Below, piece by piece: positions 12,746 to 25,737 of a stretch of 64,000 nt of DNA. The stretch is from Paramecium tetraurelia (Eukaryota; Ciliophora; Oligohymenophorea; Peniculida; Parameciidae): positions 238,221-302,220 of the forward strand of contig NW_001798966.1 in assembly GCF_000165425.1 (NCBI RefSeq), in the 5' to 3' direction. The notes under the pieces were generated by a model. It saw only the letters and a program-made list of their open reading frames with translations. It did no database searches and was not told where the DNA came from. The translations under genes were made by a program, and so were the position numbers. Each line of letters starts with the position of its first letter. Within the stretch, counting starts at the first letter, position 1.

Positions 12746-13216
12746 TCAACATCCCTTAAATGAAAAGCAAGGGAGCTATAAAATTAGAAATAGAAAATTT
12801 TAATTAATACAACAAAATTTTTTTTTTTGGATTATATTAGACCCACTGTTCATTTACTGTTGCAAACATAATTAAAATAAATAAAATTAATTCTGTTAAT
12901 GTCATATTATAAACAATAAGCGAGAATTCTCAATAGTTTCTTGATTTTAATAATAATGTTTAGAATTTGATTTGATAACAGTTAAATTAATGTAAATTGG
13001 AGAAAATGCTTAAGAGATTAATAGATATTAGAAAATAAAGATATTGAAACTCATCATATATTAACATAGTTATAATTATATTATTTTTCTTAATATTTTA
13101 ATTTTATCATTCTATTGATAATTTATAGTTGTATAGGTCACAACTTTGTAGTTTATTCTAATCAATAGTATGAACTATTCGATTCCCAGTGTTAAAATAT
13201 AATACTGAATGAATTT

Positions 13217-13636
13217 ATGGCAAAGATGTTAAATTATCAACTGGTGTTATGTTTCTAAATGAAATACTTTATCCCCAAGTAGAAAAATTCTAATATCCTA
13301 CATATTAATAGCGTTGTTCTAGAGTTGTTGAAACAACAGAATTAACAGTCATTTTGTAACTTGTAGATTAAAATGAAGTATTATAAAAGTGTACTGAAAT
13401 AATTGATAAATTTTGAGTAGTTGAATAAATAACTGTAGATTATTTCGATATGTAATAATAAGGCGAGGGATCAACTAATGCATTACCACTGCGATACGGA
13501 GTTAAAAGATTATTTTCACAAATGCATCTAACCAAAATATTCCATGATTGAATTCGGTTAGTATAATTTGATAGAATTATAAGTTATCTTCTGTGTATTC
13601 TGCAAAAGTGACATCAGTAATATTCATTTATTTTGA
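13217..13636 (+). CDS. Hypothetical ORF, 139 aa, start uncertain
   Basis: The frame is open without TGA for over 200 codons before 13636; the first in-frame ATG in it is at 13217. Translation includes YHCDTELKDYFHKCIQPKYS and EFGQYNLIELQVIFCVFCKS, with several Cys and His. No family recognised. The remaining sequence between 12746 and 14088 shows nothing else supportable. Confidence 0.3.
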
Positions 13637-14088
13637 ATAACTAAAATAATTTTTATCTAAAATGCTTTACTAGGTTTACTTTATAGTCCAACTTGATACT
13701 GTTATTACTAACGTAAACAGTGTTATTTAGTTAGTCTCCACCGCAAATACTTTAAGTCTTCCTGTTTTTTGTAATTGTGAATTCACATTAGGAAAATACA
13801 CAATATCACTAAATTATGAAATAATCTATTCATAAGAAATTAAATATGGACTAAACCTTTTTAACATCCAACAAAAACATAACCTTGATTATTAGAAATT
13901 ATCCATTAACAGGGTGAATTAGATGTTTATGGGAAAGGATTTGAGCTTAATATATTTAGTTCATCATCGATAATAACCCCTAAAAAATATTTAGCTTGTC
14001 ATCATAAGAAACCAACAAATTTTAATTTTCAATATTAGAAATTTATATTTATATATATAATGATGATAAAATTAATAAAAATATAAAA

Positions 14089-14830
14089 TCACTTTTTTAA
14101 AGCTTAAGCTGGCTTAACACTACTCTGATAAGCTGGCTTTAGGAATTTAGAAGCTGGAGTTAACTAATTTCTTCTCACCGTTGATTTCTTTTCAGATATT
14201 GGAACTGAGTGAGGTTGTATTGTTAAATTTGATAATTATTGCTATTACACAATTGGTTTTATTGCTTATTGCTATTATTAAGATATTGATTATTATTAAG
14301 TATTTTCAGTGTCAGGCTTCCCATTTCCACCCTATAATTCTCGTTCAAACTGTTTGAGTTGTCTTTGGAATCCAAAGTTAGGGCAAACTACACTTCTCTT
14401 TAATCTTACAAATTAAAAGGCTTCCGAAAATGACATTGCTTATTTTCTCATAAGATAGGCGATAACTGTTGCAGCTGATCTGGAAACACCAGCAGCACAA
14501 TGCACAAGCACACTTCCCTTTTGCAGTCCCTCGTCTATCTATTAATAGGTGTCTCCCCATATTCTCTTGATATTACATGATTCAATATCTAGAATATTGT
14601 AAACCTATGATTAATTATTGAATTTGTACTTTATGGACAATATCGGCATTAGATGGGTATTTAACATTCAATCCAGATGCTACTGTTAATACAGTTTTGA
14701 TATTCTTTTATTTCAAGAGCTATTAATTGAATGCTGCAGTGTAGTCTCCTAACCACAAAGCTCCTGAACTGTCAGTTTAATCTAAGATAATATTCATGCT
14801 TTTGTAGTTATTGATGCCTCTGAATAGCAT
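14089..14830 (-). CDS. Dual-specificity protein phosphatase
   Basis: 238 aa, one 25-nt intron at 14605-14629. The active-site loop HCAAGVSRSA gives the HCxxGxxRS signature with Cys103 and Arg109. The general-acid region lies within VYNILDIESCNIKRIWGD. GALWLGDYTAAFN at the start of the domain and FVRLKRSVVCPNFGFQRQL after the loop are typical of DSPs. A Gln-rich, basic C-terminal tail of about 90 residues follows. The start is uncertain: Met at 14830 is conservative, and an upstream exon joined by a longer intron, beginning near the ATG of MKQIGS, is possible. It should remove phosphate from Tyr and Ser/Thr of a protein substrate. Confidence 0.88.
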
Positions 14831-15455
14831 ATTGATGCTGCCTTATATTCTAGAAATAAAAATAATTAATCAATTTAATTACCAATTTATTTCATATTTA
14901 TATGAACTAAATCCTTCGAACTTGATAGATTTCGATAATTCTGGTTCTTTATGTTTCTTCATTTCATTTTGAATGTATAATTGCATCCTTCATTCTTTAT
15001 TACATCTTTAACTTAGGAATTCCTAACTTAATTTAGATGTAAAATAAATTTATGATATAAAGCAGATTTTTGGGAGAATAAATTTAAATATAGTGAAATG
15101 AAAAATTTTAGATGTTCAAATACACATTCTATTTTTAATTTATTCTTAATCTACCCTATATTTTAACTAAAATTTAATTTTTAATTGCCATAAAGCAAAA
15201 CTAATTATTTAAGAATTAGTTATGATAAAATTCTAGAACTGAATTTAGTGCATTTTATTGGCTTACCCTATCGATCTTATACCGTCTGATGAAATCGGTT
15301 TTCGTTTTACTTTTGTTTTGACTCAAGTCAAAGAATTCAATGAGAAAATCATTTAAATATCTTCTTTTTAAAAAAATGGTCTATTTTTTTTTTTGTATTT
15401 ATCTCTGTTATTCCCTTTATTATATCATTAATATTCTACAAACCCATTTAGCAAC
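14831..15455. other. Intergenic, divergent spacer
   Basis: AT-rich spacer between the phosphatase (minus) and the small plus-strand ORF at 15456. A possible alternative 5' exon of the phosphatase lies near 14890-15000. Nothing else is recognisable. Confidence 0.4.
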
Positions 15456-15791
15456 ATGTAACACTCTAATGAAGCTGATTTTATGAAAGATGAGTTCAAT
15501 TATCAATTCACTTAATAATATACCGAATAAGAAATGCTAGAAATTATTATCCAACAACAGGGTATCCTTGATATTTTTGATGAACTTGTTGTAATCAATG
15601 TTGAAGCACATGCTGAAAAAAAGCAGCCAAAATTATGCGAAAGAAGAATGAAGAAGATTAAAAAAACTAGTAAATTTACAGCACAATTATAAGGCATAAG
15701 GAATATAAATAGTGGATGTGCTAAATTGTTTAAGATGAAATTAAATAATGACAGAACCATTTATTAATTGAAATAAATTTCAAAATATTGA
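15456..15791 (+). CDS. Hypothetical basic 111-aa protein
   Basis: ATG to TGA, no intron. An acidic, Gln-rich N-terminus (MQHSNEADFMKDEFNYQFTQ) passes through a hydrophobic helix-like part (EMLEIIIQQQGILDIFDELV) into a Lys/Arg-rich C-terminus (RRMKKIKKTSK, FKMKLNNDRTIYQLKQISK). No family recognised. The spacer 15792-16179 shows no gene. Confidence 0.5.
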
Positions 15792-16179
15792 CGCACACCT
15801 TTAATAAAAAAGCAATTTGAATGACCACTCCTTTTTGGAAATGAATTTAGAAAGAAGGGGTTGAAGATTTTATGCGAAAATATATTAACAATCATTTTAT
15901 TAACAACTATTAGAAATTATTTTTTGTTATAACTTCTTCGTGAATCTGGGTCATGATATTCCAAATGATTCACCCTTCTGCTTTTAACAACACTAATATT
16001 TCCCATCAAGTTAATGCACTATAAACTATATAATAATTTTATGAATTCAATTATTGGTAAAGACTGAAATAAAATACTGATTCTAATTCTGGCAACACAA
16101 TAGAATATATACTTATTTGCAACCAAGGAATCGATAGAATATTTAAACAATAATTAAAAATCAATTAAGAATAAATTAA

Positions 16180-19100
16180 TCATTGATCCACTTTATGAAT
16201 CCTATTTAAATATTCTCTGATGGCTTTTATGCGTTGGATGAGATTCAATGGTATCATTGATAATAGCAAGGTTGTTCTTCTGATCTAAAAGATTGCATAC
16301 ATATATTTACTTCATTATTAATTTTGTTAGCAATGGGCCACCAGAATAATAAATAAACAAGGACTAAGACAACTAAGAAAACTATGAAAATGGTGACGGT
16401 GGTAGTTGTATTGGTATCAATATCTTTTTGCAGACTCTGATTAAATGTAACTAACAATTATTGGAAGATAGACCTAATATAAATGTCCTGCATTTAATCT
16501 AGTTTATGAAGAATAATGTACTTATTTCAACAGCAGCAATATCTGTATACATTAGAGATAATATTTTATTAGTTTATAGGTTATCCGTGAAATTGTAGGT
16601 AGTTCCTGAAATAGTGGTGGATGAAGAATCATTAAGGAGAGAATCGTAAACAGTAAGTAAATACCTGAGATTTTCAAAATGTCTGGATAAAGCCAAGGCT
16701 AGAGATTCATCTACAATTCCTTTGACGAATGCTTAGCAAGATAGCCAAATCCACAGGAGCAACTTGGATGACTTAAGCACAGGCTCCCGCTTTCATGATT
16801 GAATCAAAGTAATCGTTGTAAAGAGTATTGTGATAACCCAAATTTAATGAATGATCCTTTTGCATGTTAGTATTAAGGTTGTATAAATCTTTTACAAAGT
16901 CTGCAGAAATAGTCTTTGAAACATTATTTTTAACAGGGAAGGCAGAATCCCACAACATTTGTCTAAACACATTATTAGCAAAAGTGATTGAAGGTACTGC
17001 AAGTGAAGTGGCATTCATTTCCTGAATTAGTTATTACATAGAACTTTGTAAATTAGCACCAATAAGATAATGAGCAATAAAATAAGCAATCAACAATCCC
17101 ATGGAAATGATGAATTTAATGTAAAAGTTACGTTTATCTTTGGAATCATACTTGTACTTCTTTCTTTTCTTTCTTCTTCCAAATTCTTCCACCACTCCTT
17201 CTCCTTCCTCGTTTTCCTCAAATGATACATCATTCTCTTGATTTGCGTCTTCATCTTCACCTATTTATAGAGTATTCGAAAAGGCTTCACACTTAGCGAA
17301 CAATTGCTTAACTTTAGCTAAAGGTATCTCTAAGAACAACTTAATGACCTCTTCTTGATTCTGAGACACCAAACTAAAAAGCACAAGCAATCCACGGTAT
17401 AGATATGACAGTAAATACACATGCAACAATAAGAAGCACAAGTAATACATTGGAATCATATGCTAGGTTTATAAGTTGATTTGTATAAAGATCAGCACTC
17501 TCTAATGTTGCTTGATAATAATCATTGAGCAAATTATATCTAATGAAAAAGATAGAATCAGCTTCAGGAGTAAAATCTTGTATATTAAAATTCATAACTT
17601 CAAATGCTTTTGAAATGATCTATGAAGTTCCTTGATTGATATCCACTAATTAATTGCTTTCAGTTCCACTGGTATCCTTACTAATCATCTTAATAGTATT
17701 AGTAGTCATTAATTCATCTTGTCTACCTGATACTTCAGTAGAGGATTGAATTTTAGATTGGATATCCTTCAAATCACTTATTGTAGTGTTCATATTTGTC
17801 AATTATGTTTTTACTTTATCATCAGTGGCTAAAACATTGATTTTATTCAATCTGCACAATTCCATAATTTACCATTGTATTCTTTGGCCTAAAGCTACTC
17901 TAATGTTAGAATCTTGCATCATAATGTATCCTTCTTAGATATCAGAAAATAACTATTAAGTCAATACATAATCAAGTAATCCCAAAACACCCAGACATAT
18001 AATTAATACAGCTGCACTCCATTTAAAACAAATCATGCTGGTTTAATTGACATTTCTACTCTCTTATAGGAATTGAACGAAAGTTCTTCTAGATTTATAA
18101 ATGTTAGCATGACCTCCTTCTACTTCATCTTCATCGTCTTCCTTTTATATTTATTGCATTCCTGCATTTCCTGCTCCTTTTTTTTGTTCATTTTCCTCTT
18201 CTTCATCTGAATCTTGATTCTTAAACTCTTCAATATCAAAAAGCTATCCATTGATATATTTCATAGTTCTGATTCCCAAAGCTAAATCAATCTTGTCATC
18301 TTTTTCTCCTATATTAGAAGAAGGAGTCTTTTCTTCTTCCTTCATAGGTTCTCTTTGTGAATAATCAAAGGTCTCATCTTGTTTCACACTTGAAATAGCA
18401 GACATCTAGAAATTCTAATCTCCTGAATACTCTCCAACATACTATTGTTGAGCCTAATCAAATTAGAAATAGAATTTGGTTTATGATTATTATTTCTTTT
18501 ATTAAGATTAATCATTAGGATTGAGAAATGATTTCTCCTATTTGTTATTTTCAATCTTGATTATGTATCCTTGTAATTTAGAATCTCTAAACATAATCTC
18601 TCCAGCAGTAATATTAAATTTGCCTTAAACTGATTAATCTCTATTCTTAAAATTGATATCTGCTTCTGCTCCTGTTTTATTCAAATACTCAGTGATGTTT
18701 TCTTAGAAATTAGGTATTATACTACAGTGACCTTAGTCTTCTTTTTTGTGATGTAATTAAGATCTATATGAAACATTGTAATAAAAGTAGCTGAAATATT
18801 TTCAATCTCTTGAGTCTGTCCATTCACAATCATAAAGGCTACATTTTTAAATACTTTCTCTTGTCTCATGGCTCCAAAGAACTGGGCACCGTGTATAAAT
18901 GATGGCACATATCTCACATAGATGAAGAATGGAAATATATATCCATTCTTCGATTTTCCAATGATCATTCTTTCTCTATTCATTATTCTGCTTTCGTAAG
19001 TTTATAAATATGTTTCCATGAATTAATCATGTGATTAAGCAAATACATTTGGCATCAAGATATTAACTTTTCTATTAATCAATTCACTCTTAGAATAACC

Positions 19101-21104
19101 GAACATTTTGGATGCTGACATATTCAATCCTATGATTCGACCAAAAGTCACATCTTCAGCTGAAATACTAATTAGCGCAGTGGATTCATTAGGAAAATCA
19201 TTGATATTGTTAGTGATTTTGCCTCTGTCCATATTGACTGAATAAAAATTCTTCAATCTTTCCAATACTTCCTCAGCTGATTCTTTATCATACAGAATAT
19301 CAACTAGATATCTCGAATAAATCATCATCAAATTTGGAGGGACATCCAGATTCATTTTAATAATTCGTTTCCATGAGTCTTCCAACATTTTATCTATAAA
19401 CATCATTCGAGTTCCAACATCATACAATTTTCCGAGATCTGGGGTATCCTCACTCAATTGTGACCAAAACTCTATGTGTTGTGATGCTGACTTTTCAATT
19501 TATGCTCGAATTTCTCTAAGATTATTTTCAGTGGTCAATTCATTTACTGCATCAATGCCAGCAGCTGGATTTTTGGAAGATTTTGAATTTTCAAACATTT
19601 GTTCTTCTATAAGCTTCTTCAATCTGTAGATAATAAATTATTCGTCGACATATGGCTTCTCTTATTCTGCTGCTACCAATTCCTATAATGCTTGTTGATT
19701 CGATTACATTTTCTCCATTAAAAATAAAGAATGAGAAATTCGTAACTCTGTGCAATTGGGAAATCTGGTTAAGGATAATGTAAATATTCTTTCAATAATG
19801 TAGACTAAAACCACATACTACTCTTTAATTTCATCATCTTAATTTTACAATTTAAAGTTCTTCTGAAATTTAGTAATTTTCTTATTCCCCATATTTTTGG
19901 CTTAGCAAGGACAGTCTTCTCTTTTACAAATTGTTCTATGATATTCAACAAATCCATCCAATAAAGTGGCTATGTTCCTATCTGTATGATAATAATTCAA
20001 AAATTTGGTTAAATATTGCAACTGTTGAATTGCTTAATTTAGAGAATCAAATTTATTCGAGTCAATCATCATTATATCGTATCTATACTCTTTCCTAAGC
20101 ATAACGATCAATAGCAATAAAGGACTTCCAAAGACCCATAAATAAGGGGCACCTTCATAATAGGTCTCTTCAACGATGATACCAAAAATGATCATACAAA
20201 TTGTCCACATGATTATGGCATGTTGTGAGTTCAATACTTTTGAATAGTAGTAATTTAGATAGACACTCGATTTGTTGAATGAAAAAAATTAAATGACTGC
20301 AAATAATGTTAGTATGATGACAACTAGGATTCTTAATTCACTTACATTCAGTAATGTGAAGCATAAGACTAAAATGATTTTAAAAATTAGGAACTTCATA
20401 TCATCTCTGCCTGAGATCTTGCAGAGTGGATTATTGGGTTGGAATCGAGATTCATAAAATGTCATGGTAACCAATCCACTGATACAAATCAAAATGAATG
20501 CTGCGATGGCTGATAAAAAGGCATGAAGTAAGTAATTTCCAGTGTAGCACTCTTAATCCGAATAGTATTTGTGATAGCCAGTCCCTGAGTCGCAATAGAA
20601 TATAGTCAAAAAGAGATGCAGGGCGGGCATAAAGAAAATGTAATTGAGCACTTCAAAAAATATTTTGAGGACAACCAATGGTCCACTCAACTTACCTACT
20701 GATGTGGTTTATGCTTTGATTGCAATAAAAATGATTAAAATTATCAGTAACAGGAAGAACCCCATGATGATGTAGAGCACTAAAATGAAGCTTTGAAATT
20801 CCAAGTTCTTCAAGTACGGGGAAATCATAAAGTACCCAAAAAATGATTGAAATGACTCTGCCCATGATTTCACCTTCCATAATGATAAAAACTATCATAA
20901 TCACCAATATATGTATACTTCATCACTAAAAGCAAAGTAAAACACTTGGAAGCTCTCAATCAGCACAAAAAAGATGTAAAGAAAAAGCGGGAAGTTCTCA
21001 CCAGAAATTAAATAGTAGATGATTTCAAAAAGCAGATTCTTAAAAGAGTTTTGCATCTTATCCAAAGCTGATTTATCATCATCAAATATAGAAACACCTT
21101 GCAT
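16180..21104 (-). CDS. Large multi-pass membrane protein with PAS domain (ciliate TmcB-like family)
   Basis: About 1,600 aa. The N-terminal third (down to about 20000) carries many transmembrane helices (MGFFLLLIILIIFIAIKA, FILICISGLV, LLLLIVMLRKEYRYD). A cytosolic part contains a PAS-like domain with GRIIGLNMSASKMFGYSKSEL (about 19030-19160) followed by NILMPNVFAQSHDQFMETYL. An acidic linker, a transmembrane helix (SAAVLIICLGVLGLLDYVL), an extracellular region and C-terminal helices follow. Introns: 20892-20918, 16499-16521, 16285-16310, and either a rare GTG-type intron 17374-17395 or a one-base insertion in the T5 run there. Frame slips at about 16742-16748 and 18698-18701. PAS-bearing proteins of this layout are abundant in ciliates; ligand and role are unknown. 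Confidence 0.8.
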
Positions 21105-21193
21105 GTTTTTATATTATTTGATATATAATAATAAAAAGAATGGTTATCTCTAAATAATTTTATATATCAAATCCCCATATATATTAATGAATA

Positions 21194-22558
21194 TCACACT
21201 TTTTTCCTCCATATGATTATATTCACCTACTGTTGTTGCTATGTACTAATTGTCAGTTTGATCTCGAAGATTCGTTTGTCGTACTATCTCAAAATGCAAT
21301 TGCTACATGAATATCCGTAATCGTAAGGCAGAAACAAAAGTGTGGAGCAGTTACTTTTGAATTTGAATTGCAATTTGAATACTTGATTGATTGAATCGTA
21401 TTGATGATGGAAAACTTATTCAGCACAAATGGATTAAGCATACGGTCTTTTTAATGCATCCAACTTCAGTGCTTGTTATATGCTTCCCTTGTATGTCCTT
21501 GAATATAACACAATATCTTACCAAGAGGATTGGAAATAATCTGCATAATTGAGTAATCGGGTTAAAAGATATTCATCAGTGCCACTGAATTCAGACAAGA
21601 ATGTTGGAACTTAGGCATGTTTGCCGACATGAATTTCAAACCACATTGAATAATAATTCAAATTGGTTGCTAGTTCCTTGAAGTAATTCGATTTGTAGGT
21701 GATTCTATAACTGTAGGCTTCCCTCTTGCGATATTCATTTCCATTTACATTGTCATCGAATCCTGATCCTATAAAATCTGTGTCTTGTGTCTAATAGAAT
21801 ACAATTTTCGACTTCTCCACTTCCCTTATGTATGAACTCACCTTCTAATAGAATGGCATTATCAATTGTCTATTGTTCCATCCTGGCCAAATGCATTAAT
21901 AGTAAGTCTTATAATAATTACCGCATTGTGGGTTGTTCAGAAGGTCATACCCAAGGACATTCTCTTCATTCTTCATCTTTTCAGCTATCTTTTACCAAAA
22001 TAATCCGAAGTATTCAGTTAAGTTGTTCGTGTTCTTGTAGAGATTTTCAAAATTGCTGCCGACATCGTCAGTTTTAAGGAAGGAATCAAAATTCGTTGAG
22101 CATTGATCTTTGTTGGGATACAGATCAAATTTTATTTTCCCATTATTATCATAAGGAACTGGAAAGTTTGTCCTTTGAATTGCCCAATCTGGAAACCCAT
22201 ATCCACAGAATTGCTTGCTCAGCAATACTTGATCTGCAACCAAAATAACAGAAAAATTATTTTTCTTCGCTTATTAAACAATGTGTTCCAAATCAGTTAA
22301 ATATGTAGAATTGTAGGTTACGTTGTTTTGAGATGTAGGCTTAAAAGGGATTAGTTGATCAAAGAAAACAGAAATTCTTAGAAGATTGAATCCAATTTTT
22401 GAAAGTGCAATTAAATCATCGTCGCTTATTTTTGTTAAAGGATAATCATTAAGATTGAGTCCGTGAAATATTTTTATTGTCTCATTCTACTCTATATAAT
22501 ACCCATTTTGAAATTCACATAGCACGATTGAGATTAGGTAATTAAAAATAATTATCAT
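21194..22558 (-). CDS. GH5 endoglycoceramidase-like secreted protein, acid/base Glu replaced
   Basis: 446 aa, one 24-nt intron at 21498-21521. A signal peptide (MIIIFNYLISIVLC) is followed by a GH5 barrel: IFHGLNLNDYPL (strand 1), GFNLLRISVFFDQL (strand 2 Arg), FWQKIAEKMKNEENVLGYDL (strand 4), PTFLSEFSGT with the presumed nucleophile Glu323, and SSWTYKG then KRPYAQS, which is characteristic of endoglycosylceramidases. Where the strand-4 motif normally reads NEP, this protein reads LLNNPQCG: the catalytic acid/base Glu is Asn209 (bases 21932-21934). A C-terminal beta-rich domain of about 100 residues follows. Without that Glu, hydrolysis should be weak or absent, so a lectin-like or other binding role is possible. 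Confidence 0.85.
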
Positions 22559-23837
22559 TTATTAATATTCAATGCTGATATGACCAATTTAACCCTACCT
22601 GAAGCGTTTTCCACTCTTCATCCATTCTTGTCTCATTAAGCCAACGAGCAATATCCTATCCTTGATTTGCAAGTGCAATTCAACCCACTTCTCAAAGCAT
22701 CCCTATATTGAAAGCATATTCCAGTATCACAATTTAATTTGAATCATATTTCAACTATATTGAATTGACCTTTGAATTAAGTACTTCAAATCGATTAATT
22801 TATTAACCCTACTGCATAAGTACAGCTTCCATTTTATAATTCTAAAGAGACTCATCTTGTCTGTATCTTCCTTCAGCAAATATACTTGAAACCGTTGAAA
22901 AATAATTGTATCCTTTGTATTGTCAATAAACCCAAGATTGCAAATGCAGTATATTTTGTGGTATGTCAATATCCATATTTATAAACAAAAATTAAAGTAT
23001 ATTATATACTTTATACAATAACCTTTGGAGAGAATTTTTGAAAAAAAGATCATTAGTAATGATCCAAATTCAGTTAGTTTAGCTAAAGTTTTGAGTTGGT
23101 TGGTGTTCATTTAATTTAAAGGATACATTAAAATCATATAATAGTTTGCAAATGATCGTTCATCCACTTTCTTTAAGTATGAACAATATAAATTGAATCC
23201 AAATCAGGAAATAGGGTTCAATGATTACTAGTTTCTCAATATTAAGTTCTCTCTCTAATGTCTGATGTATGTATTATATAATAGAATGGCATATTGAGAT
23301 ATTTATTAACTCATCCTGACAAAATAAATTAATTTTGCTTCTTTAAAATTACTTGATAAATAAGATCAATCAAACAAACTTCATATTCCAGCACATTCTG
23401 TTATCTTTGTGCACTCTATTCTAAACATATCAGCAATATCATTTTCATTTTTCAATATTAATTCTAAATTCCTTTTATCATCTGAATCAAATAGAATTTG
23501 TCAAAGTTGTCCTATTTAAAGCAGTCATCGATTTAGGATTATCCTTTCACCTTTACTCTTAACTCTATTATTTGAAGAGTTGGGTGAGATTTCCGTTTAG
23601 TGACAACCCACAATTATGATGAAATGTGGAGCTGCCATGTAGACCACATTAAAGTCATGGAATATTCTAATTACTGTATTCTGATAAAATGAATGCAGTT
23701 CTTGGTCCATCAACAAAATTACCATGATATTTAATGTGAATCGATAGGGCTATGCCCATAATACATAATAAAAACAGCGTATTTAATTTAATATCCTTTG
23801 AATTCCAAATATAATTAAAAAAATCGTTAAAAAATAA
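22559..23837. other. Gene-poor spacer with possible gene remnants
   Basis: On the minus strand between about 22630 and 22976, stretches such as KDTIIFQRFQVYLLKEDTDK and CDTGICFQYRDALRSGLNCT are open, but no consistent gene model with normal introns can be built. A plus-strand open stretch is listed separately. Nothing is recognisable from 23300 to 23837. Confidence 0.4.
23061..23297 (+). pseudogene. Possible gene remnant without start codon
   Basis: Open frame ending in TGA at 23295-23297, reading KGYIKIIQQFANDRSSTFF and NPNQEIGFNDYQFLNIKF. The composition is protein-like, but no in-frame ATG precedes it and it has no flanking exons. It may be a decayed exon or chance. Confidence 0.25.
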
Positions 23838-25706
23838 ATGGGCAACGAACCATCAGCTCCAAATGATAAGATTGATTTCTTGAGACCAGTTCAAAAGAAG
23901 GCACCCGAACCTACTTAAATCAACAAAGTATAGCAGAATGAATGGAGAATTGGATTGCAGCATCCTCATCTCTTGTAAACTTTGGGAGGTCAACCTGAAG
24001 GTGATTAGTATCGATACTTTTTTGAATTCTGTCAAATCACATTAACATCACTACTTTAGGAACGCTACGGAACAAAAAAGTACTTCCCTGAAGAAGACTT
24101 GTAGGCATTGCTTTTAGGTATAAGTAGTGCATTGAGTTTCTTGTAAGAGAAGGGGTTGTCACATGGAGGTAAATTATTATTATCATATTTCGATTAGATA
24201 TATGCACAGCAGAAATCTTCTTTGATTCTAACAGTTCAAGTTTCAAAGTTTTGGATTCAAATTTAATTAATGGAAGAGGAGCTTCCATTCAGTAATTGCT
24301 GTCGGGAAAGTTGAAATATCTTGCACCTGAAATATTACAAAACCCAACACAACCATTATCTGAATTGCAATTGAGTAAAGGTGATGTTTGGTGTTTGGGC
24401 ATGGTCATGTTAGAGGCCAGTACTCTTAAACAAAATGACAACCTCTATCAGAATGGTTTATAATTTAGATTGATCCAGGATAGAATTAATGAAGTAGCTT
24501 AAATCTACAATTTACAATTTGCTGAGAATATTGCTCTTATGCTCAATTTCAACCCAAATGAAAGACTAGACCCAGTTAATCTATTTAATTATCTACTGGA
24601 ACAATAAAGAACTGCAAATGAATAGGATTAGTAGGTAGTTTAACAATAGTAATATTAACAATTACTTCAGTAATAATAATTGTATTAACAATAATTATGT
24701 TAACAACAACAATAGTAGTAATAGTAATAGTTATTATATCAATAATCCTCGTAGTAGTAGTAACTGACTTATCAATAGGCTTAGTAATCTCAATTATAAT
24801 ATTAACAATAACCTATATAATATTTACCTTAATAAGTTGAACAATAGAACTTCTAATAATAACAGGTATAATAGGCATAACCATCACAATTACAGCAACA
24901 ACCCCAAGTCCCTCCCTAATATCTTCAATAATAGTAATAATAATAATTATAGACAATCCAATAATAATAATAATACAATACTCAATAAACACAATATTCA
25001 TAGTAATAGCAATAGCAATAACAATTTACTTAAACTCAACAATAAAGATAAAACTACCATCAATCAAGACCATCCTAAGATTTTATGATGACTCAACCTG
25101 ATATGAATCAAACTATGTAAGGTGGTGTTTCAAGAGAAAGAGTTCCCACCAAAGTAATTAAGAAATTAGTTTATCCTGATGGAAGAGTTGAATACTAAGA
25201 GAAATCACAGTCTGCTTCAAGAATGGGTAATTTATTGTCCTACTATTGTTTTAGTCTAATAGCCCTAATAGTAGAAACCACAACAACCAGTTCCTTAACA
25301 ATAATAACAACCCTAAGCAATGCCACAGCAATAATAAATTATGGCTCAATAATAATAGATAATGGCCCAATAATAGTAGATGATTTCTCAATAATAAATG
25401 ACTTCCTAATAATAATAGTTTACTTAATAACCTCAATATAACCCATAATATTAATAGCAATAATATTACTAGTAGCCATAACCTTAATATCAACAGAGGT
25501 AGAATGTTCTTGGCAACATTGAGAATTAAATGCATGGAGTTTCTAATGAATAAAACATCACCAGATTGAAATAAGAAATTGAACACTCAAAAACTTTAAT
25601 TTAATAATACAACCAACAAAAACCTTCAGTTTAGGCTGAATCTATTGAGGAGAGAATTAGAAAGGTTATCGCCCAATCATAAGCATTAAGAGAAAACTTC
25701 GCCTGA
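23838..25706 (+). CDS. Pseudokinase with N-myristoylation signal and long Gln-rich tail
   Basis: 603 aa; introns 24169-24197 and 25227-25254. The N-terminus MGNEPSAP fits an N-myristoylation consensus. The kinase fold is partly kept: catalytic-loop position reads LSHGDI (HGD for HRD), the DFG position reads LDSNL, and KLKYLAPEI (APE) and GDVWCLGMVMLEA are present. No VAIK lysine or Gly loop is visible and the N-lobe is short, so catalysis is unlikely. From about residue 245 the protein is mostly Gln with Pro, Tyr and Leu, encoded by mixed TAA, TAG and CAA, interrupted near base 25085 by a normal segment (KVIKKLVYPDGRVEYQEKSQ). It ends in a coiled-coil-like piece (IEERIRKVIAQSQALREN). Likely a membrane-anchored scaffold. 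Confidence 0.82.
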
Positions 25707-25737
25707 ATTATATATATATATTATAAATTATTAGAAA

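Noticed and set aside
21787-22300. Plus-strand ORFs opposite the GH5 gene
   Set aside because: They are antisense to a well-supported conserved gene and show no domain.
24600-25500. Simple-sequence (TAA/CAA) microsatellite-like repeat
   Set aside because: It is in frame, free of TGA over several hundred codons and continuous with the kinase domain across two introns, so it is coding poly-Gln rather than a non-coding repeat.
24813-25586. Minus-strand and alternate-frame ORFs rich in Ile, Val, Leu or Asn
   Set aside because: Shadows of the Gln-rich tail of the pseudokinase; they depend on reading CAA/TAA repeats out of frame.
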